Source: Actinomycetota bacterium (GTDB lineage: Bacteria > Actinomycetota > Actinomycetes > S36-B12 > UBA5976). From it: a stretch of DNA of 43,216 nucleotides. The translations under genes were made by a program, and so were the position numbers. The notes under the pieces were generated by a model. It worked only from the letters and a program-made list of their open reading frames with translations. It searched no databases and was not told the DNA's origin. This document shows, piece by piece, positions 1 to 9,758 of the stretch (position 1 is the stretch's first letter; every line of letters begins with the position of its first letter). The stretch is from the NCBI GenBank assembly GCA_947452755.1, contig CANGDT010000001.1:1-43216 (forward strand), given 5' to 3'.

Positions 1-81
1 AGGAGTGATGCAATATTCACCCGGGGCTGATGGATCAGCAGGCAGTTCGACAGCTGTGTCAATGCGAACAATGTTTGTCAT
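1..81 (-). CDS. Partial unknown protein, N-terminus only
   Basis: A minus-strand reading frame opens with ATG at 81 and runs off the left edge after 27 codons (MTNIVRIDTAVELP, then a Pro/Ala/Gly-rich stretch ending GEYCITP). A GAGGAG ribosome-binding site lies 4 bases upstream (reading the minus strand), which is why I accept this short piece. It is divergent from the RidA-family gene, with about 70 bases between the two starts. The visible part is too short to assign a family. Confidence 0.55.
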   Translation of the reverse strand, partial: MTNIVRIDTAVELPADPSAPGEYCITP

Positions 82-141
82 GGCGCTCCTCAAATAAGTA
101 ACTCAATGCTAATGAGCCAGTCTGGTGAAATGGCCGTGGAG

Positions 142-153
142 TAGTCTGCCTAC
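142..153 (+). promoter_or_regulatory. Leaderless promoter -10 of the RidA-family gene
   Basis: TAGTCT at 142-147 is followed by exactly 6 bases and then the ATG at 154. Transcription would start at or next to the A of the start codon. The same arrangement occurs at many genes in this window. Confidence 0.55.
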
Positions 154-549
154 ATGGTTGCAGACAAACTCATTTCAAGCGGCGGACCTTGGGAAGCCAC
201 AATTGGATACTCGCGCGCAGTTGTTGCAGGAGAGTATGTGCATGTTTCAGGCTCGACTGCGACAGTTGATGGCGTCCTTCAGTGCGAAGGCGATGCCTAC
301 GGTCAAACGTTGGCAACTTTCGGCGTGATTGAGCGCGCGCTGGCGCAGGTCGGGTACACGCTGTCGGATGTGGTGCGCACTCGTGTGTACCTCGCCGACG
401 AATCCGATATGGACAGTGTCGGCAAGGCCCATGGGGAGCTCTTCGGTGACATTCGCCCCGCTGCCACGATGCTTGCTGGGATCAAGTTCATCAATCCAAA
501 AATGCTTGTTGAAATTGAAGTTGACGCCTGGAAACGTGCTGACAAGTAG
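154..549 (+). CDS. RidA/YjgF-family enamine/imine deaminase
   Basis: 131 residues, the usual length of the Rid superfamily. Seen: the core motif VSGSTATVDG (31-40), SDVVRTRVYLAD (71-82), and the IRP signature with the conserved arginine R101, followed by VEIEVDAW. Known for the family: trimeric proteins that hydrolyse reactive enamine/imine intermediates made by PLP and other amine-handling enzymes. The SGSTA motif differs from archetypal RidA, so a Rid6/Rid7-like subgroup is possible. It is followed by an ornithine cyclodeaminase whose chemistry passes through an imine, so the pair may work together (inference). The start has no clear Shine-Dalgarno at normal spacing but a -10 hexamer 6 bases upstream, suggesting a leaderless mRNA. 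Confidence 0.88.
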   Translation: MVADKLISSGGPWEATIGYSRAVVAGEYVHVSGSTATVDGVLQCEGDAYGQTLATFGVIERALAQVGYTLSDVVRTRVYLADESDMDSVGKAHGELFGDIRPAATMLAGIKFINPKMLVEIEVDAWKRADK

Positions 550-580
550 CCTGATTTCTTCTTTCACATTTGCCATTCCC

Positions 581-615
581 TATAGTTTGTGACACTTTTG
601 AAGGGCATGACTTCA
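581..615 (+). promoter_or_regulatory. Possible promoter and leader hairpin of ocd
   Basis: TATAGT at 581-586 resembles a -10 box. The predicted transcript would begin near 593, downstream of the TTG at 570, which favours the GTG start at 657. A small perfect hairpin (TGAAG 599-603 with CTTCA 611-615) lies in the leader. The -35 is weak. Confidence 0.3.
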
Positions 616-656
616 GGTACATCAAGGGTGCTGTGCCGCAGACGCTAGGAATAATT

Positions 657-1706
657 GTGACTCGCTTTGTAGATGTCCCCACAATGGCAAAGATGATCCA
701 GGCAATTGGGATTGACCAATTCATTGAAGATTTGGCTGACGGGATCGAAGCGAATTTCGTTCGTTGGGAAGAGTTCGATAAGTCCCCACGATTTGGCGCA
801 CATAACGAAGTCGGTGTCATTGAACTCATGCCGACCGCTAACGCAGAACGTTACGGTTTCAAGTACGTCAACGGACACCCCGAAAACATTAACCATGACC
901 TATTCAGTGTTATGGGCTTTGGCGTGCTATCAGATATGGCCACCGGCTATCCAATGTTGCTGAGCGAACTCACTCTCGCCACGGCCCTTCGAACTGCAGC
1001 AACGTCAGTCATGGCCGCGCGTGCACTCGCCCGTAAGGACTCTACGGTGATGGCTCTCATTGGTAACGGTGCTCAAGCCGAATTTCAGGCAATTGGTTTT
1101 CACAAGGTCATTGGAATTACTGAGATTCGTGCATTCGATATTGATCCTGAGACCACAGAAAAACTCATTCGCAATCTTGCTGAATTTCCTGACATTAATG
1201 TCATCGCGTGTGGTTCAGTTGCCGAGGCTGTGAAGGGCGCTGACATTGTTACGACAATCACTGCAGACAAGGCGATGGCCCAGGTCATCAGTGCCGACAT
1301 GGTTGAACCTGGTATGCATTTCAATGGTGTGGGTGGCGATTGTCCAGGAAAGACTGAACTTGCCGCTGGAGTTTTGACACAAGGCAAAGTATTTGTGGAA
1401 TTCGAGCCGCAGACTCGTATTGAAGGTGACATCCAGCAGATGCCTGCTGATTTTCCTGTCAATCATTTGTGGAAGGTGCTTGCGGGTACTGAAGTGGGAC
1501 GCGATAGCGCCGAACAGGTCACCATCTTTGACTCTGTCGGCTTTGCAATCGAAGATTTCAGCGCACTCGAATACATTTATACGCAGAGTGTGCAGCGTAG
1601 CCTCGGCGTCGACATTGAACTAGTCCCCACACCAATTGGACCAAAAGATCTCTTCACTCACACTGGCCGAGGTCAACTGCGTTCGGTTAAGCGCAAAGTC
1701 GTCTAG
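657..1706 (+). CDS. ocd: Ornithine cyclodeaminase
   Basis: 349 residues, essentially the length of Pseudomonas putida ornithine cyclodeaminase (350). Known reaction: NAD-dependent conversion of L-ornithine to L-proline plus ammonia. With the GTG start at 657, family key residues fall at the same numbers as I recall for the P. putida enzyme: R45, K69 (FKYVNGHP), R112 and D228 (GGDCPGKTEL); the Rossmann motif is IGNGAQAEFQA (135-145). The frame opens further upstream at TTG 570, but those 29 residues have no family counterpart, and GTG 657 has an AGGA ribosome-binding site 6 bases before it. It follows the RidA-family gene by 107 bases and probably has its own promoter. The strong overall match makes this a true OCD rather than one of the many loosely related mu-crystallin proteins. 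Confidence 0.9.
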   Translation: MTRFVDVPTMAKMIQAIGIDQFIEDLADGIEANFVRWEEFDKSPRFGAHNEVGVIELMPTANAERYGFKYVNGHPENINHDLFSVMGFGVLSDMATGYPMLLSELTLATALRTAATSVMAARALARKDSTVMALIGNGAQAEFQAIGFHKVIGITEIRAFDIDPETTEKLIRNLAEFPDINVIACGSVAEAVKGADIVTTITADKAMAQVISADMVEPGMHFNGVGGDCPGKTELAAGVLTQGKVFVEFEPQTRIEGDIQQMPADFPVNHLWKVLAGTEVGRDSAEQVTIFDSVGFAIEDFSALEYIYTQSVQRSLGVDIELVPTPIGPKDLFTHTGRGQLRSVKRKVV

Positions 1707-1731
1707 GTGACAAGCGCCGGGGGATGCTTTG

Positions 1732-1743
1732 TAAAGTTGTCTC
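1732..1743 (+). promoter_or_regulatory. Leaderless promoter -10 of the GNAT gene at 1744
   Basis: TAAAGT (1732-1737), then 6 bases, then GTG at 1744. Confidence 0.5.
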
Positions 1744-2235
1744 GTGGCACATCACATCACCATCGTCGAGCTGCGTCCAGATAATTGGCAGCGACTACGG
1801 GACATTCGCCTGCGTGCTTTAGCTTCAGACCCACAAGCTTTTGGTGCAACCTTTGAAACTGAATCAGGGTTCGATGAGTCCGCGTGGCGTTCGATGTTGG
1901 ACAAGGCAACTTTTCTAACCGCGGTCTCCGATGGGGGAGACGTGGCAACGATGTCGATTGAAAACCTCAAAGGTGATTTTGGCACCACGTGTTGGATTGG
2001 TGGCTGTTGGGTCGCACCAGAGGTGCGTGGCCATGGAGTTATGCGTGCGTTTATGACGCACGTCGACAGCCAGGCAGAATTGCGCAAATGGAGTCGGCAA
2101 GGACTCGGTGTCTGGCAAGACAACTTCGATGCCATGGCTGCCTATGAGCGACTTGGATTTATCAAGCACGGTGACCCGCAACCAAGCACCCGGCAACCTG
2201 GAAAGTTTTATCAGCGAATGTTCCGCGATGCCTAG
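1744..2235 (+). CDS. GNAT-family N-acetyltransferase
   Basis: 163 residues with the GNAT fold order. An N-terminal RLRALASDPQAFG motif is typical of acetyltransferases whose first helix reads LR..AL..dP.aFg. The acetyl-CoA binding region is VAPEVRGHGVMRAFM (about 97-111). A C-terminal DNFDAMAAYERLGF motif (about 127-140) marks motif B. The substrate cannot be told from sequence. The GTG start is preceded by TAAAGT and 6 bases, with no ribosome-binding site. It stands 37 bases after ocd and shares its direction, but appears to be transcribed separately. Confidence 0.85.
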   Translation: MAHHITIVELRPDNWQRLRDIRLRALASDPQAFGATFETESGFDESAWRSMLDKATFLTAVSDGGDVATMSIENLKGDFGTTCWIGGCWVAPEVRGHGVMRAFMTHVDSQAELRKWSRQGLGVWQDNFDAMAAYERLGFIKHGDPQPSTRQPGKFYQRMFRDA

Positions 2236-2266
2236 CGTGTTTAGTTTGTAAAAGCTGTGAGTGGGC

Positions 2267-2279
2267 TAAGTTTTTGTCC
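2267..2279 (+). promoter_or_regulatory. Leaderless promoter -10 of the MFS gene at 2280
   Basis: TAAGTT (2267-2272) and a 7-base spacer before ATG 2280. Confidence 0.45.
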
Positions 2280-3518
2280 ATGACTGTTGCAACCGTGAAC
2301 GTGTCTCGGGCATCTATAAGAGCAGTCCACATTGAGTATTTTCTGATTGCATTACTTGGCGTGACGTGGACGCCTCGGATTCCAATGATCAAGGACGCGC
2401 TCGAACTCAGTAATGGCCAACTCGGAAGAATGCTGATGTTTGGCGGCTTATCAGGAGTGTTCTTCTCAAAACCCGCCGGGCATCTTGTAAAAAAATACAC
2501 ATCCAAGCGCGTCTTGCTGTGGTTCGTGCCATTGAATGTTGCCAGCGCAGTCTTGATTGGTTGCGGAACTAATCAGAGCATGTTCATCGGCGGTTTGATT
2601 GTCGGCGGCTTTGGTTTTTTGTTGATTTACACATCGTTGACTATGCAAGCCAGCACGATAACTCACTTCACTGGGAGTAATGCCCTCAATAGATTGACAG
2701 CCATTGCGACCATTGGATCGCTTGGCGCAGTGGCGGTTGGTTCGGCAACGCTGACGATGTTTACGACGCCAGAGTATGTAGTTGGTATGAGCGTGTTGGC
2801 AATCGGTGGTTTTATCGCTTGCAACCCATTTCTGATTCGCGAAGATTTTCATGAACCAGAAACGCCAGGTCAGGCAGGCATGAAGTTGCCATGGTTCGCA
2901 AAGCAGGTCATTCCGCTCTACATTTTGATTTTTGCCATGAGTGCGTCGGGCTTTGCCGAGTTCTCCGCGAATGACTGGGCATCTATCTACGCACGCGACG
3001 ACCTATTGATTCGTGCGCCTTACTATTCGCTTCCATTTGTCGCGTTTCAGTGCGCTATTGTGGTTATTCGTTTTTCTTCCTCGAAACTCAGTGAGCGATA
3101 TGGCAATGCCAATATCATTCGTGCGTTGGCGGTCAGTGCCGCAGTTTCATGGACAGTGGGCATGGTGGTTGCTGCTCGAATTGCTGGAAATTCGCCATGG
3201 TCTGCACTTGCTGTGGCCACGGTGTCCTTTGCAATCGCAGGTCTGGGAATAGGCGCAATTTATCCGTCTCTGATGTCTGCTGTAGAGCTGCCAGGAATTG
3301 CCAAGCCATTAGTTTTGGCACGCATGTTCAGCATTTCGACAGCGTTCTTTATTTTCGGTCCAGGGTTCATGGGAACGTTAGCGCAATTCATTGGATTGCA
3401 GAATGCCATGTTTTTGGCACCTGCGCTGCTTGTAGTCTCTGGCATTCTTTCTTATCGGGTATTGCGCCCGCGTGAAATCGGATTGCTGCAGGTTGAGGAG
3501 GCCACCAGTGAGCGTTAA
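2280..3518 (+). CDS. MFS transporter (YbjJ-like)
   Basis: 412 residues with about 12 hydrophobic segments in two bundles. The N-terminal half begins with a conserved helix (ALLGVTWTPRIPMIKDAL) and is followed by GQLGRMLMFGG and a basic loop (HLVKKYTSKRVLLW) at the place of the MFS A-motif. This pattern fits YbjJ-type carriers; the substrate is unknown. I chose ATG 2280 over TTG 2274 because TAAGTT lies 7 bases upstream. The 3-prime end overlaps the DUF1801 start by 11 bases, so the two genes are probably co-transcribed and translationally coupled. Confidence 0.85.
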   Translation: MTVATVNVSRASIRAVHIEYFLIALLGVTWTPRIPMIKDALELSNGQLGRMLMFGGLSGVFFSKPAGHLVKKYTSKRVLLWFVPLNVASAVLIGCGTNQSMFIGGLIVGGFGFLLIYTSLTMQASTITHFTGSNALNRLTAIATIGSLGAVAVGSATLTMFTTPEYVVGMSVLAIGGFIACNPFLIREDFHEPETPGQAGMKLPWFAKQVIPLYILIFAMSASGFAEFSANDWASIYARDDLLIRAPYYSLPFVAFQCAIVVIRFSSSKLSERYGNANIIRALAVSAAVSWTVGMVVAARIAGNSPWSALAVATVSFAIAGLGIGAIYPSLMSAVELPGIAKPLVLARMFSISTAFFIFGPGFMGTLAQFIGLQNAMFLAPALLVVSGILSYRVLRPREIGLLQVEEATSER

Positions 3519-3849
3519 AGAAGTCGATATTTTTCTCTCGAAGTATTCGGGAGAACAACGTGCTGCACTTGAGGCGACGCGAGCCGAGATTCTCAAAGTA
3601 GTGCCTAACGCGACTCAAAAAATTCACTATGGAATTCCAACGTTTTTTGTTGACGGGAAGGCTTTTGCTGGTATCTCGGGCGGGAAAAAATTTAACAGCT
3701 ATTACCCGTATAGCGGCCGAGTCTTGGATATCATTCCTGGCTTACGCGACAAGTATTCAAGCACCAAGGCAGCATTGCACTTCGATCTCACCAAACCCTT
3801 GCCGAAAACCGTGATTCGGCAACTGATTAAGGCCACTCGTTCGCTCTAA
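3508..3849 (+). CDS. DUF1801 (YdhG-like) protein
   Basis: 113 residues. The motifs NATQKIHYGIPTF, FAGISGGKKFNSYYPYSG and the ending KPLPKTVIRQLIK are typical of DUF1801/YdhG proteins. Biochemical function is not established for most members. The GTG at 3508 has a GAGGAG site 7 bases upstream and lies inside the end of the MFS gene. An earlier in-frame codon at 3472 would add 12 residues with no family support. Downstream, argG has its own promoter. Confidence 0.82.
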   Translation: MSVKEVDIFLSKYSGEQRAALEATRAEILKVVPNATQKIHYGIPTFFVDGKAFAGISGGKKFNSYYPYSGRVLDIIPGLRDKYSSTKAALHFDLTKPLPKTVIRQLIKATRSL

Positions 3850-5277
<1,428 letters not shown>

Positions 5278-5313
5278 GAACTGCTGCATGTTCACGCCGG
5301 CCGGTACGCATCA

Positions 5314-6045
5314 GTGATTCTGAATTATTTCTTAGTACTTGCGGCAGGGCTTGTTGTTGGTGTCATCAACGGTATGGCTGGTGGCGCGTCCATTATCTCT
5401 TACCCAGTTCTGTTGGCCTGCGGCCTGAACCCCATTGTCGCTGTGGGCACCAATGCGGTGGGAGTCACTGCGGCCAATTTCACTGCACTGGCTTCCGTTA
5501 GGAAGACTTTGCACTCGGTCTATGTGCAAGCCCGAGTGCTTGTTTTAATTTCAGTGATCAGCGCAATTTTGGGTGCAACATTGCTGCTGTCGATGTCAGA
5601 AGCCCTATTCCGTGAGATTGTCCCGTTTCTTCTGCTGACCTCAACATTGTCGCTACTCATCCCTGTTCGTGCGGTCGAGAGGCTACATGCTGTAGCCATC
5701 GAACGCTGCGAGATCGCGGCTAGTGGATTTTATTGTGGGTATTTTGGTCCAGGTCAAGGTGTCATGGTGTTAGCTGCGCTGGCCCGCAACCCTGGGCGAA
5801 CTCCCAAAGAACTCAACACCCTCAAAAATGTTGTGGTTGGAACTACTGCGCTTGCATCAAACGCGATTTACATTGCAACGGGACATGTGAGCTGGATCTT
5901 TGCCGGAATCTTATTTATTGGAGCCGCGGCAGGAGGCTTCATTGGTGGGCATAGCGCAACGCGCATGTCACCCACGTTTTATCGGGCGGTTGTTTTCTGC
6001 GTGGGGATTGCCGCTTCAGCATGGCTGTTTGCTAGCGTTCGATAG
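5314..6045 (+). CDS. TauE/SafE-family (DUF81) permease
   Basis: 243 residues with about 8 membrane segments in two repeats. The N-terminal repeat holds VGVINGMAGGASIISYPVLL followed by VGTNAVG; the second repeat holds CGYFGPGQGVMVLAAL and KELNTLKNVVVG, the paired motifs of TauE/SafE carriers. Family members export or import sulfonates, sulfite or similar organic anions; the substrate here is not predictable. The GTG start at 5314 begins the first membrane helix directly; no clear ribosome-binding site or -10 is visible. It ends one base into the next gene (stop TAG overlapping GTG). Confidence 0.85.
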   Translation: MILNYFLVLAAGLVVGVINGMAGGASIISYPVLLACGLNPIVAVGTNAVGVTAANFTALASVRKTLHSVYVQARVLVLISVISAILGATLLLSMSEALFREIVPFLLLTSTLSLLIPVRAVERLHAVAIERCEIAASGFYCGYFGPGQGVMVLAALARNPGRTPKELNTLKNVVVGTTALASNAIYIATGHVSWIFAGILFIGAAAGGFIGGHSATRMSPTFYRAVVFCVGIAASAWLFASVR

Positions 6046-6929
6046 TGAAAGATTCCGTTAAACGCGCATTTCCAGCCCTGTTTGTGTTCCTATGGAGCAC
6101 CGGGTTCATCGTGGCAAAGTACATTCATCCGTATTCGCCGCCTTTTGCGTTTTTAGCTATTCGTTATGTATTGGCGTGCGCGTTCCTTGTAGGTTTTGCG
6201 ATTTTCACTAAAACGTCACTCAGGATGACGCGCAATCAAGTGCTTTATTCAGTTGCCGTTGGCGCACTACTTCATGTGACCTACATCGGTGGTGTGTTTT
6301 ACGGTGTCAGTCTCGGAGTGTCCGCTGGAATCAGCGCGACGATTGTTTCGCTGCAGCCTGTGCTGGTTTCGATTATTGCTGTCCCCATGCTTGGCGAGCG
6401 CCTACGCGCAGTTCAAATCATCGGTTTACTGATGGGCGTCGCTGGCGTCGCACTACTGCTGTTACCAAACGTGTTCAAGGGGGACACCTCGGCTCTCTTT
6501 GAAGTTCGAGGGATTGCTGCCTGCGTCATTGCTTTGGTTGGCACTACAGGTGGCTATCTTGTTCAAAAGCGGTCAGGAAACATTCCTTTCGTTCCTGGCA
6601 CAGCCATCCAGTTTGGATTTAGCGCGCTTGCCTTCACTGTGCTTTCCGTCTCGACCGAGCGCCCAGTTGTTATTGACTGGAGCTACCAGTTCTTTATGGC
6701 ACTTGCCTGGATTGTTTTTGCACTGTCTTTGGGTTCAATCTTTATTTTGTATTACTTATTGCGTCACGGGAGTGCGGGCAGTGTGTCGAGTCTGTACTAC
6801 CTAGTTCCGCCTTCATCGGCGTTAATGGGCTATTTCCTGTTCGGCGAGCACATAGGAGCCACTGGGCTCATCGGAATGGCGTTAGCGGCCTGTGGTGTCG
6901 CGTTGGTTATGCGTCAGGCTTCTAACTGA
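6045..6929 (+). CDS. EamA/DMT-family transporter
   Basis: 294 residues, ten predicted membrane helices arranged as two EamA repeats. Seen: FLWSTGFIVAKYIHPYSPPFAFLAIRY in the first repeat (given in part here), then SLQPVLVSIIAVPMLGERL, and YYLVPPSSALMGYFLFGEH in the second. Members move amino acids or other metabolites; the substrate is unknown. Its GTG shares a base with the preceding TAG stop, so coupling is likely, though TAGCGT 6 bases upstream could also act as a promoter. The 3-prime end overlaps the convergent ABC-F gene by 16 bases. Confidence 0.85.
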   Translation: MKDSVKRAFPALFVFLWSTGFIVAKYIHPYSPPFAFLAIRYVLACAFLVGFAIFTKTSLRMTRNQVLYSVAVGALLHVTYIGGVFYGVSLGVSAGISATIVSLQPVLVSIIAVPMLGERLRAVQIIGLLMGVAGVALLLLPNVFKGDTSALFEVRGIAACVIALVGTTGGYLVQKRSGNIPFVPGTAIQFGFSALAFTVLSVSTERPVVIDWSYQFFMALAWIVFALSLGSIFILYYLLRHGSAGSVSSLYYLVPPSSALMGYFLFGEHIGATGLIGMALAACGVALVMRQASN

Positions 6930-8719
6930 TCACTGAGAGCAAGCCATTGATCTTCAAGTGAGTTCTTTGTCGCCTCAGATTCCTGAAGTTCTTTGTTGAG
7001 CTCTGCAACTTTTTCAAAATCGGTTGCTGACGTTTCCATGTCCGAATGGAGCGACTTGATCTTGTCGTCGATCTTGACGATTGCTCGCTCAATCTTCGAC
7101 AAATCCTTGGTCATGTCTCGGCGTTCGGAAGCCGAAAGTGTTTGTGTGGGCGCTTTTTCTGAGCCTTCGTCAATTTCGTCAGAATGCGCGAACGCATTTG
7201 GCTCATTTGGTTGTTCGCGTCTCAATTTGAGGTACTGCTCGAGCCCACCGGGAAGATTTCTAAGTTTGCCATCACCCATGACGCCGACGAAGTTGTCGCA
7301 CACTCGTTCAAGGAAATACCGGTCGTGCGAAACGACAAGGAGAACACCGCCGAAGCTATCTAGGAGGTCTTCCAGCGACGACAGGGTTTCTACGTCGAAA
7401 TCATTTGTCGGTTCGTCCAGAATCAATACGTTTGGTCCACCCATGAGCAGGCGAGTGAGTTGCAGGCGACGACGTTCACCACCGGAAAGGTCACCAACAG
7501 GTGTCCATTGAGCGTTTGACCCAAAGCCAAGTCGCTCGCATAACTGTGAGGCGCTCAATGATTTGCCTTTGCCAATTTCAACGTGGGTAGAGATTTGTTC
7601 AACCGCTTCCAGCACGCGCCATTTGGGATTCAGCTCTTCTAGGTGCTGTGAAAGAAATGCCGGCTTGACGGTGACACCAACGACGAGCTTGCCCATTGTG
7701 GGTTTGAGCTGTTGGGTTAATAGGCGCAACAGTGTCGTCTTGCCTGCGCCATTTACTCCAGCAATTCCAATACGGTCGCCAGGACCAACATTCCAATCCA
7801 GGTGGTCAAAGAGCACACGTTCACCTAATGTGACCTGCACATTGTGTAGCTCGTACACGGTCTTACCAAGTCGGGCGTTAGCAAACGCGAGCAACTCAAC
7901 ATTGTCGCGTGGGGGCGGCTCGTTTTCAATCAATTCATTTGCAGCATCAATTCGGAACTTCGGTTTGCTAGTGCGCGCAGGGGCGCCACGGCGCAACCAT
8001 GCGAGTTCCTTACGGATGAGCATGTTTCGCTTTTGTTCTTCTACAGAGGCCTGACGCATCCGCTCAGCCTTAGCCAGAACGAATGCAGAGTAGCCGCCGT
8101 CATATTCTTCGACTTTGCCGTCGATAACTTCCCACGTGCGGTCACTGACTTCGTCAAGGAACCAGCGGTCGTGGGTTACCACGGCAATGGACAAGTCTCG
8201 ACGTGACTTCAGGTGTTCAGCAAGCCACACCACAGCCTCCACGTCGAGGTGGTTGGTTGGTTCGTCGAGCATCAACACATCAAGATCGCTAATGAGTAGC
8301 CGAGCCAGTGCGACTCGACGTCGTTCACCACCAGACAGTGGACCCATCTTGCGATCAAGAATTGCGTCGGTAAAACCGCCGAAGAGACCAATAAAGACAT
8401 CTCGCACGCGCGACTCGGTGGCCCACTGATGGTCATCAAGGTCGCCAAGAACAACATCGCGCACAGTGGCTTCAGGGTCTGCTTTGTCGATTTGGGCAAG
8501 CGCGCCAATATGAATACCACCAGCAACGGAGACTCGGCCTTCGTTGGGCTCTTCAATACCAGCCAAAACGCGAACTAGCGAGGACTTGCCACCGCCATTT
8601 CGTCCAACAATTCCAATGCGCGAATTTTCAGCGAGCCCAAGGGACACATGATCAAGAACTGCGCCTTTGCCGTAAGTCAGGTAGACGTTCTCGAGGTTAA
8701 TCAAATTGCGCGGGGCCAC
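6914..8719 (-). CDS. ABC-F family ATPase (Uup-like)
   Basis: 601 residues, two ATP-binding domains in one chain and no membrane segments. Domain 1: Walker A GRNGGGKSS (39-47), signature LSGGERRRVALARLL, Walker B LMLDEPTNHLD. Domain 2: GVNGAGKTT, LSGGERRRLQLTRLL, LILDEPTNDFD. A charged linker joins them, and a C-terminal coiled coil (about 530-601) resembles Uup. ABC-F proteins act on the ribosome (translation factors or antibiotic resistance); without a diagnostic linker I would not call it a resistance gene. The GTG start at 8719 is preceded by GAAAGT 6 bases upstream and a long inverted repeat. Confidence 0.9.
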   Translation of the reverse strand: MAPRNLINLENVYLTYGKGAVLDHVSLGLAENSRIGIVGRNGGGKSSLVRVLAGIEEPNEGRVSVAGGIHIGALAQIDKADPEATVRDVVLGDLDDHQWATESRVRDVFIGLFGGFTDAILDRKMGPLSGGERRRVALARLLISDLDVLMLDEPTNHLDVEAVVWLAEHLKSRRDLSIAVVTHDRWFLDEVSDRTWEVIDGKVEEYDGGYSAFVLAKAERMRQASVEEQKRNMLIRKELAWLRRGAPARTSKPKFRIDAANELIENEPPPRDNVELLAFANARLGKTVYELHNVQVTLGERVLFDHLDWNVGPGDRIGIAGVNGAGKTTLLRLLTQQLKPTMGKLVVGVTVKPAFLSQHLEELNPKWRVLEAVEQISTHVEIGKGKSLSASQLCERLGFGSNAQWTPVGDLSGGERRRLQLTRLLMGGPNVLILDEPTNDFDVETLSSLEDLLDSFGGVLLVVSHDRYFLERVCDNFVGVMGDGKLRNLPGGLEQYLKLRREQPNEPNAFAHSDEIDEGSEKAPTQTLSASERRDMTKDLSKIERAIVKIDDKIKSLHSDMETSATDFEKVAELNKELQESEATKNSLEDQWLALSDQLEA

Positions 8720-8730
8720 AGGGTCACTTT

Positions 8731-8754
8731 CGCTTGCGGGATGTAGTGCAAGCG
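8731..8754. promoter_or_regulatory. Inverted repeat upstream of the ABC-F gene
   Basis: CGCTTGC (8731-8737) and GCAAGCG (8748-8754) form a perfect 7-bp inverted repeat with a 10-base spacer. The outer flanks extend the symmetry to 9 of 10 positions. It sits where the -35 region of the ABC-F promoter should be, so it may be an operator. Confidence 0.4.
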
Positions 8755-8776
8755 TAACGAACCTTGGCGAGCAAAC

Positions 8777-9652
8777 CTAAAGTGAAGGACCCACGGACAG
8801 GTTCTTTATGACATCAATAGTGGCTTGGCTGTTGTTCAACGTGTAGAAATGTAAGCCGTCAGCGCCAAGAGCAACGACATCCTCGCAAATTTGGACTGCA
8901 ATGTCGATGCCCAACTGTCGCAAGGATTCTTGATCGTTTTGGTATCTAGCAAAGCGCATTCGTGTCGCTGTGGGCATGTGCCCACCACTGAGTTCAAGCA
9001 TGCGCACTATTTGCATGTAGTTGGTCACCGGCATGATGCCTGGATATAGCTTGAGTTGCGAACCTCGGTTGCGCAGTGTCGTAGCAAGAGCTTCGAATCT
9101 GCCACTGTCAAAAACGAACTGGGTGATTGCGTACGTAGCACCGGCTTGTTCTTTGCGTAGAAGAACTTCGATGTCTTGCTGAAAGTTTCCATGAGATGCA
9201 GGGTGGACGTCAGGGAAGGCAGCAACACCGATTTCAAGCCCGCCAATATCTGCAATGAGACCCACAAGTTGTTCGGCGTAATCAAAACCACCAGGGGTAG
9301 AGACCCATTCCGAGGTAGGACCGCCAACTGGATCGCCACGAAGTGCAAGAATGCCGCTGAATCCACGCATCTTGAAGTCCGTGATCACTTCAACGAGTTC
9401 ATCACGGGTTGACCCCACACATGTCAGATGGGCAGTTACCGGAAGACCGGTTAAGTCCATGACTTCGCTGGCAGTGTGCACAGTGCGGTCACGGGTGCCA
9501 CCACCTGCTCCGTACGTTACCGATATGAAATCGGGTGCACATGGCTGAAGCGCATCAATCGTGGCGCGTAGCGCTTCACGTCCGGTGTCATCTTTGGGCG
9601 GGAAAAACTCGAACGAAATGGTGGGATGTGGATCCGGGATGTGTTCGGTCAT
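8777..9652 (-). CDS. metF: 5,10-methylenetetrahydrofolate reductase
   Basis: 291 residues, the normal bacterial MetF length. Reaction: reduction of 5,10-methylene-THF to 5-methyl-THF for methionine synthesis, with FAD bound in a TIM barrel. Seen: ISFEFFPPKDDTGREAL at the N-terminus with the catalytic glutamate, VTYGAGGGTRDRT, LALRGDPVGG, AITQFVFD, and PGIMPVTN. The frame extends 41 codons further upstream, but ATG 9652 has GGAGG at 5 bases and begins where the family begins, so I use it. It diverges from aguA. Confidence 0.93.
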   Translation of the reverse strand: MTEHIPDPHPTISFEFFPPKDDTGREALRATIDALQPCAPDFISVTYGAGGGTRDRTVHTASEVMDLTGLPVTAHLTCVGSTRDELVEVITDFKMRGFSGILALRGDPVGGPTSEWVSTPGGFDYAEQLVGLIADIGGLEIGVAAFPDVHPASHGNFQQDIEVLLRKEQAGATYAITQFVFDSGRFEALATTLRNRGSQLKLYPGIMPVTNYMQIVRMLELSGGHMPTATRMRFARYQNDQESLRQLGIDIAVQICEDVVALGADGLHFYTLNNSQATIDVIKNLSVGPSL

Positions 9653-9746
9653 TGAGCCTCCGCGCGTGAATGAATGTGCAATCCACGAGGCTTCGTTTCT
9701 TTCAACAAAAATAGCACGTCGACACACTGATGTGGACGCCATCTCG

Positions 9747-9758
9747 TATTCTGAACAC
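9747..9758 (+). promoter_or_regulatory. Leaderless promoter -10 of aguA
   Basis: TATTCT (9747-9752), 6 bases, ATG 9759. This sets the start 66 codons inside a longer open frame. Confidence 0.55.

Noticed and set aside
247-576. Minus-strand open frame of 109 codons over the RidA-family gene
   Set aside because: Antisense shadow of a strongly supported gene; no recognisable motif.
570-656. N-terminal extension of ornithine cyclodeaminase from TTG 570
   Set aside because: Residue numbering of the family and an AGGA site fix the start at GTG 657.
6039-6044. TAGCGT as a firm promoter of the EamA gene
   Set aside because: Spacing fits, but the gene overlaps its upstream neighbour by one base, so coupling explains it equally well; not counted among the 20.
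9561-9758. 66-codon upstream extension of agmatine deiminase
   Set aside because: It lies antisense to metF and has no family similarity; TATTCT is 6 bases before ATG 9759.
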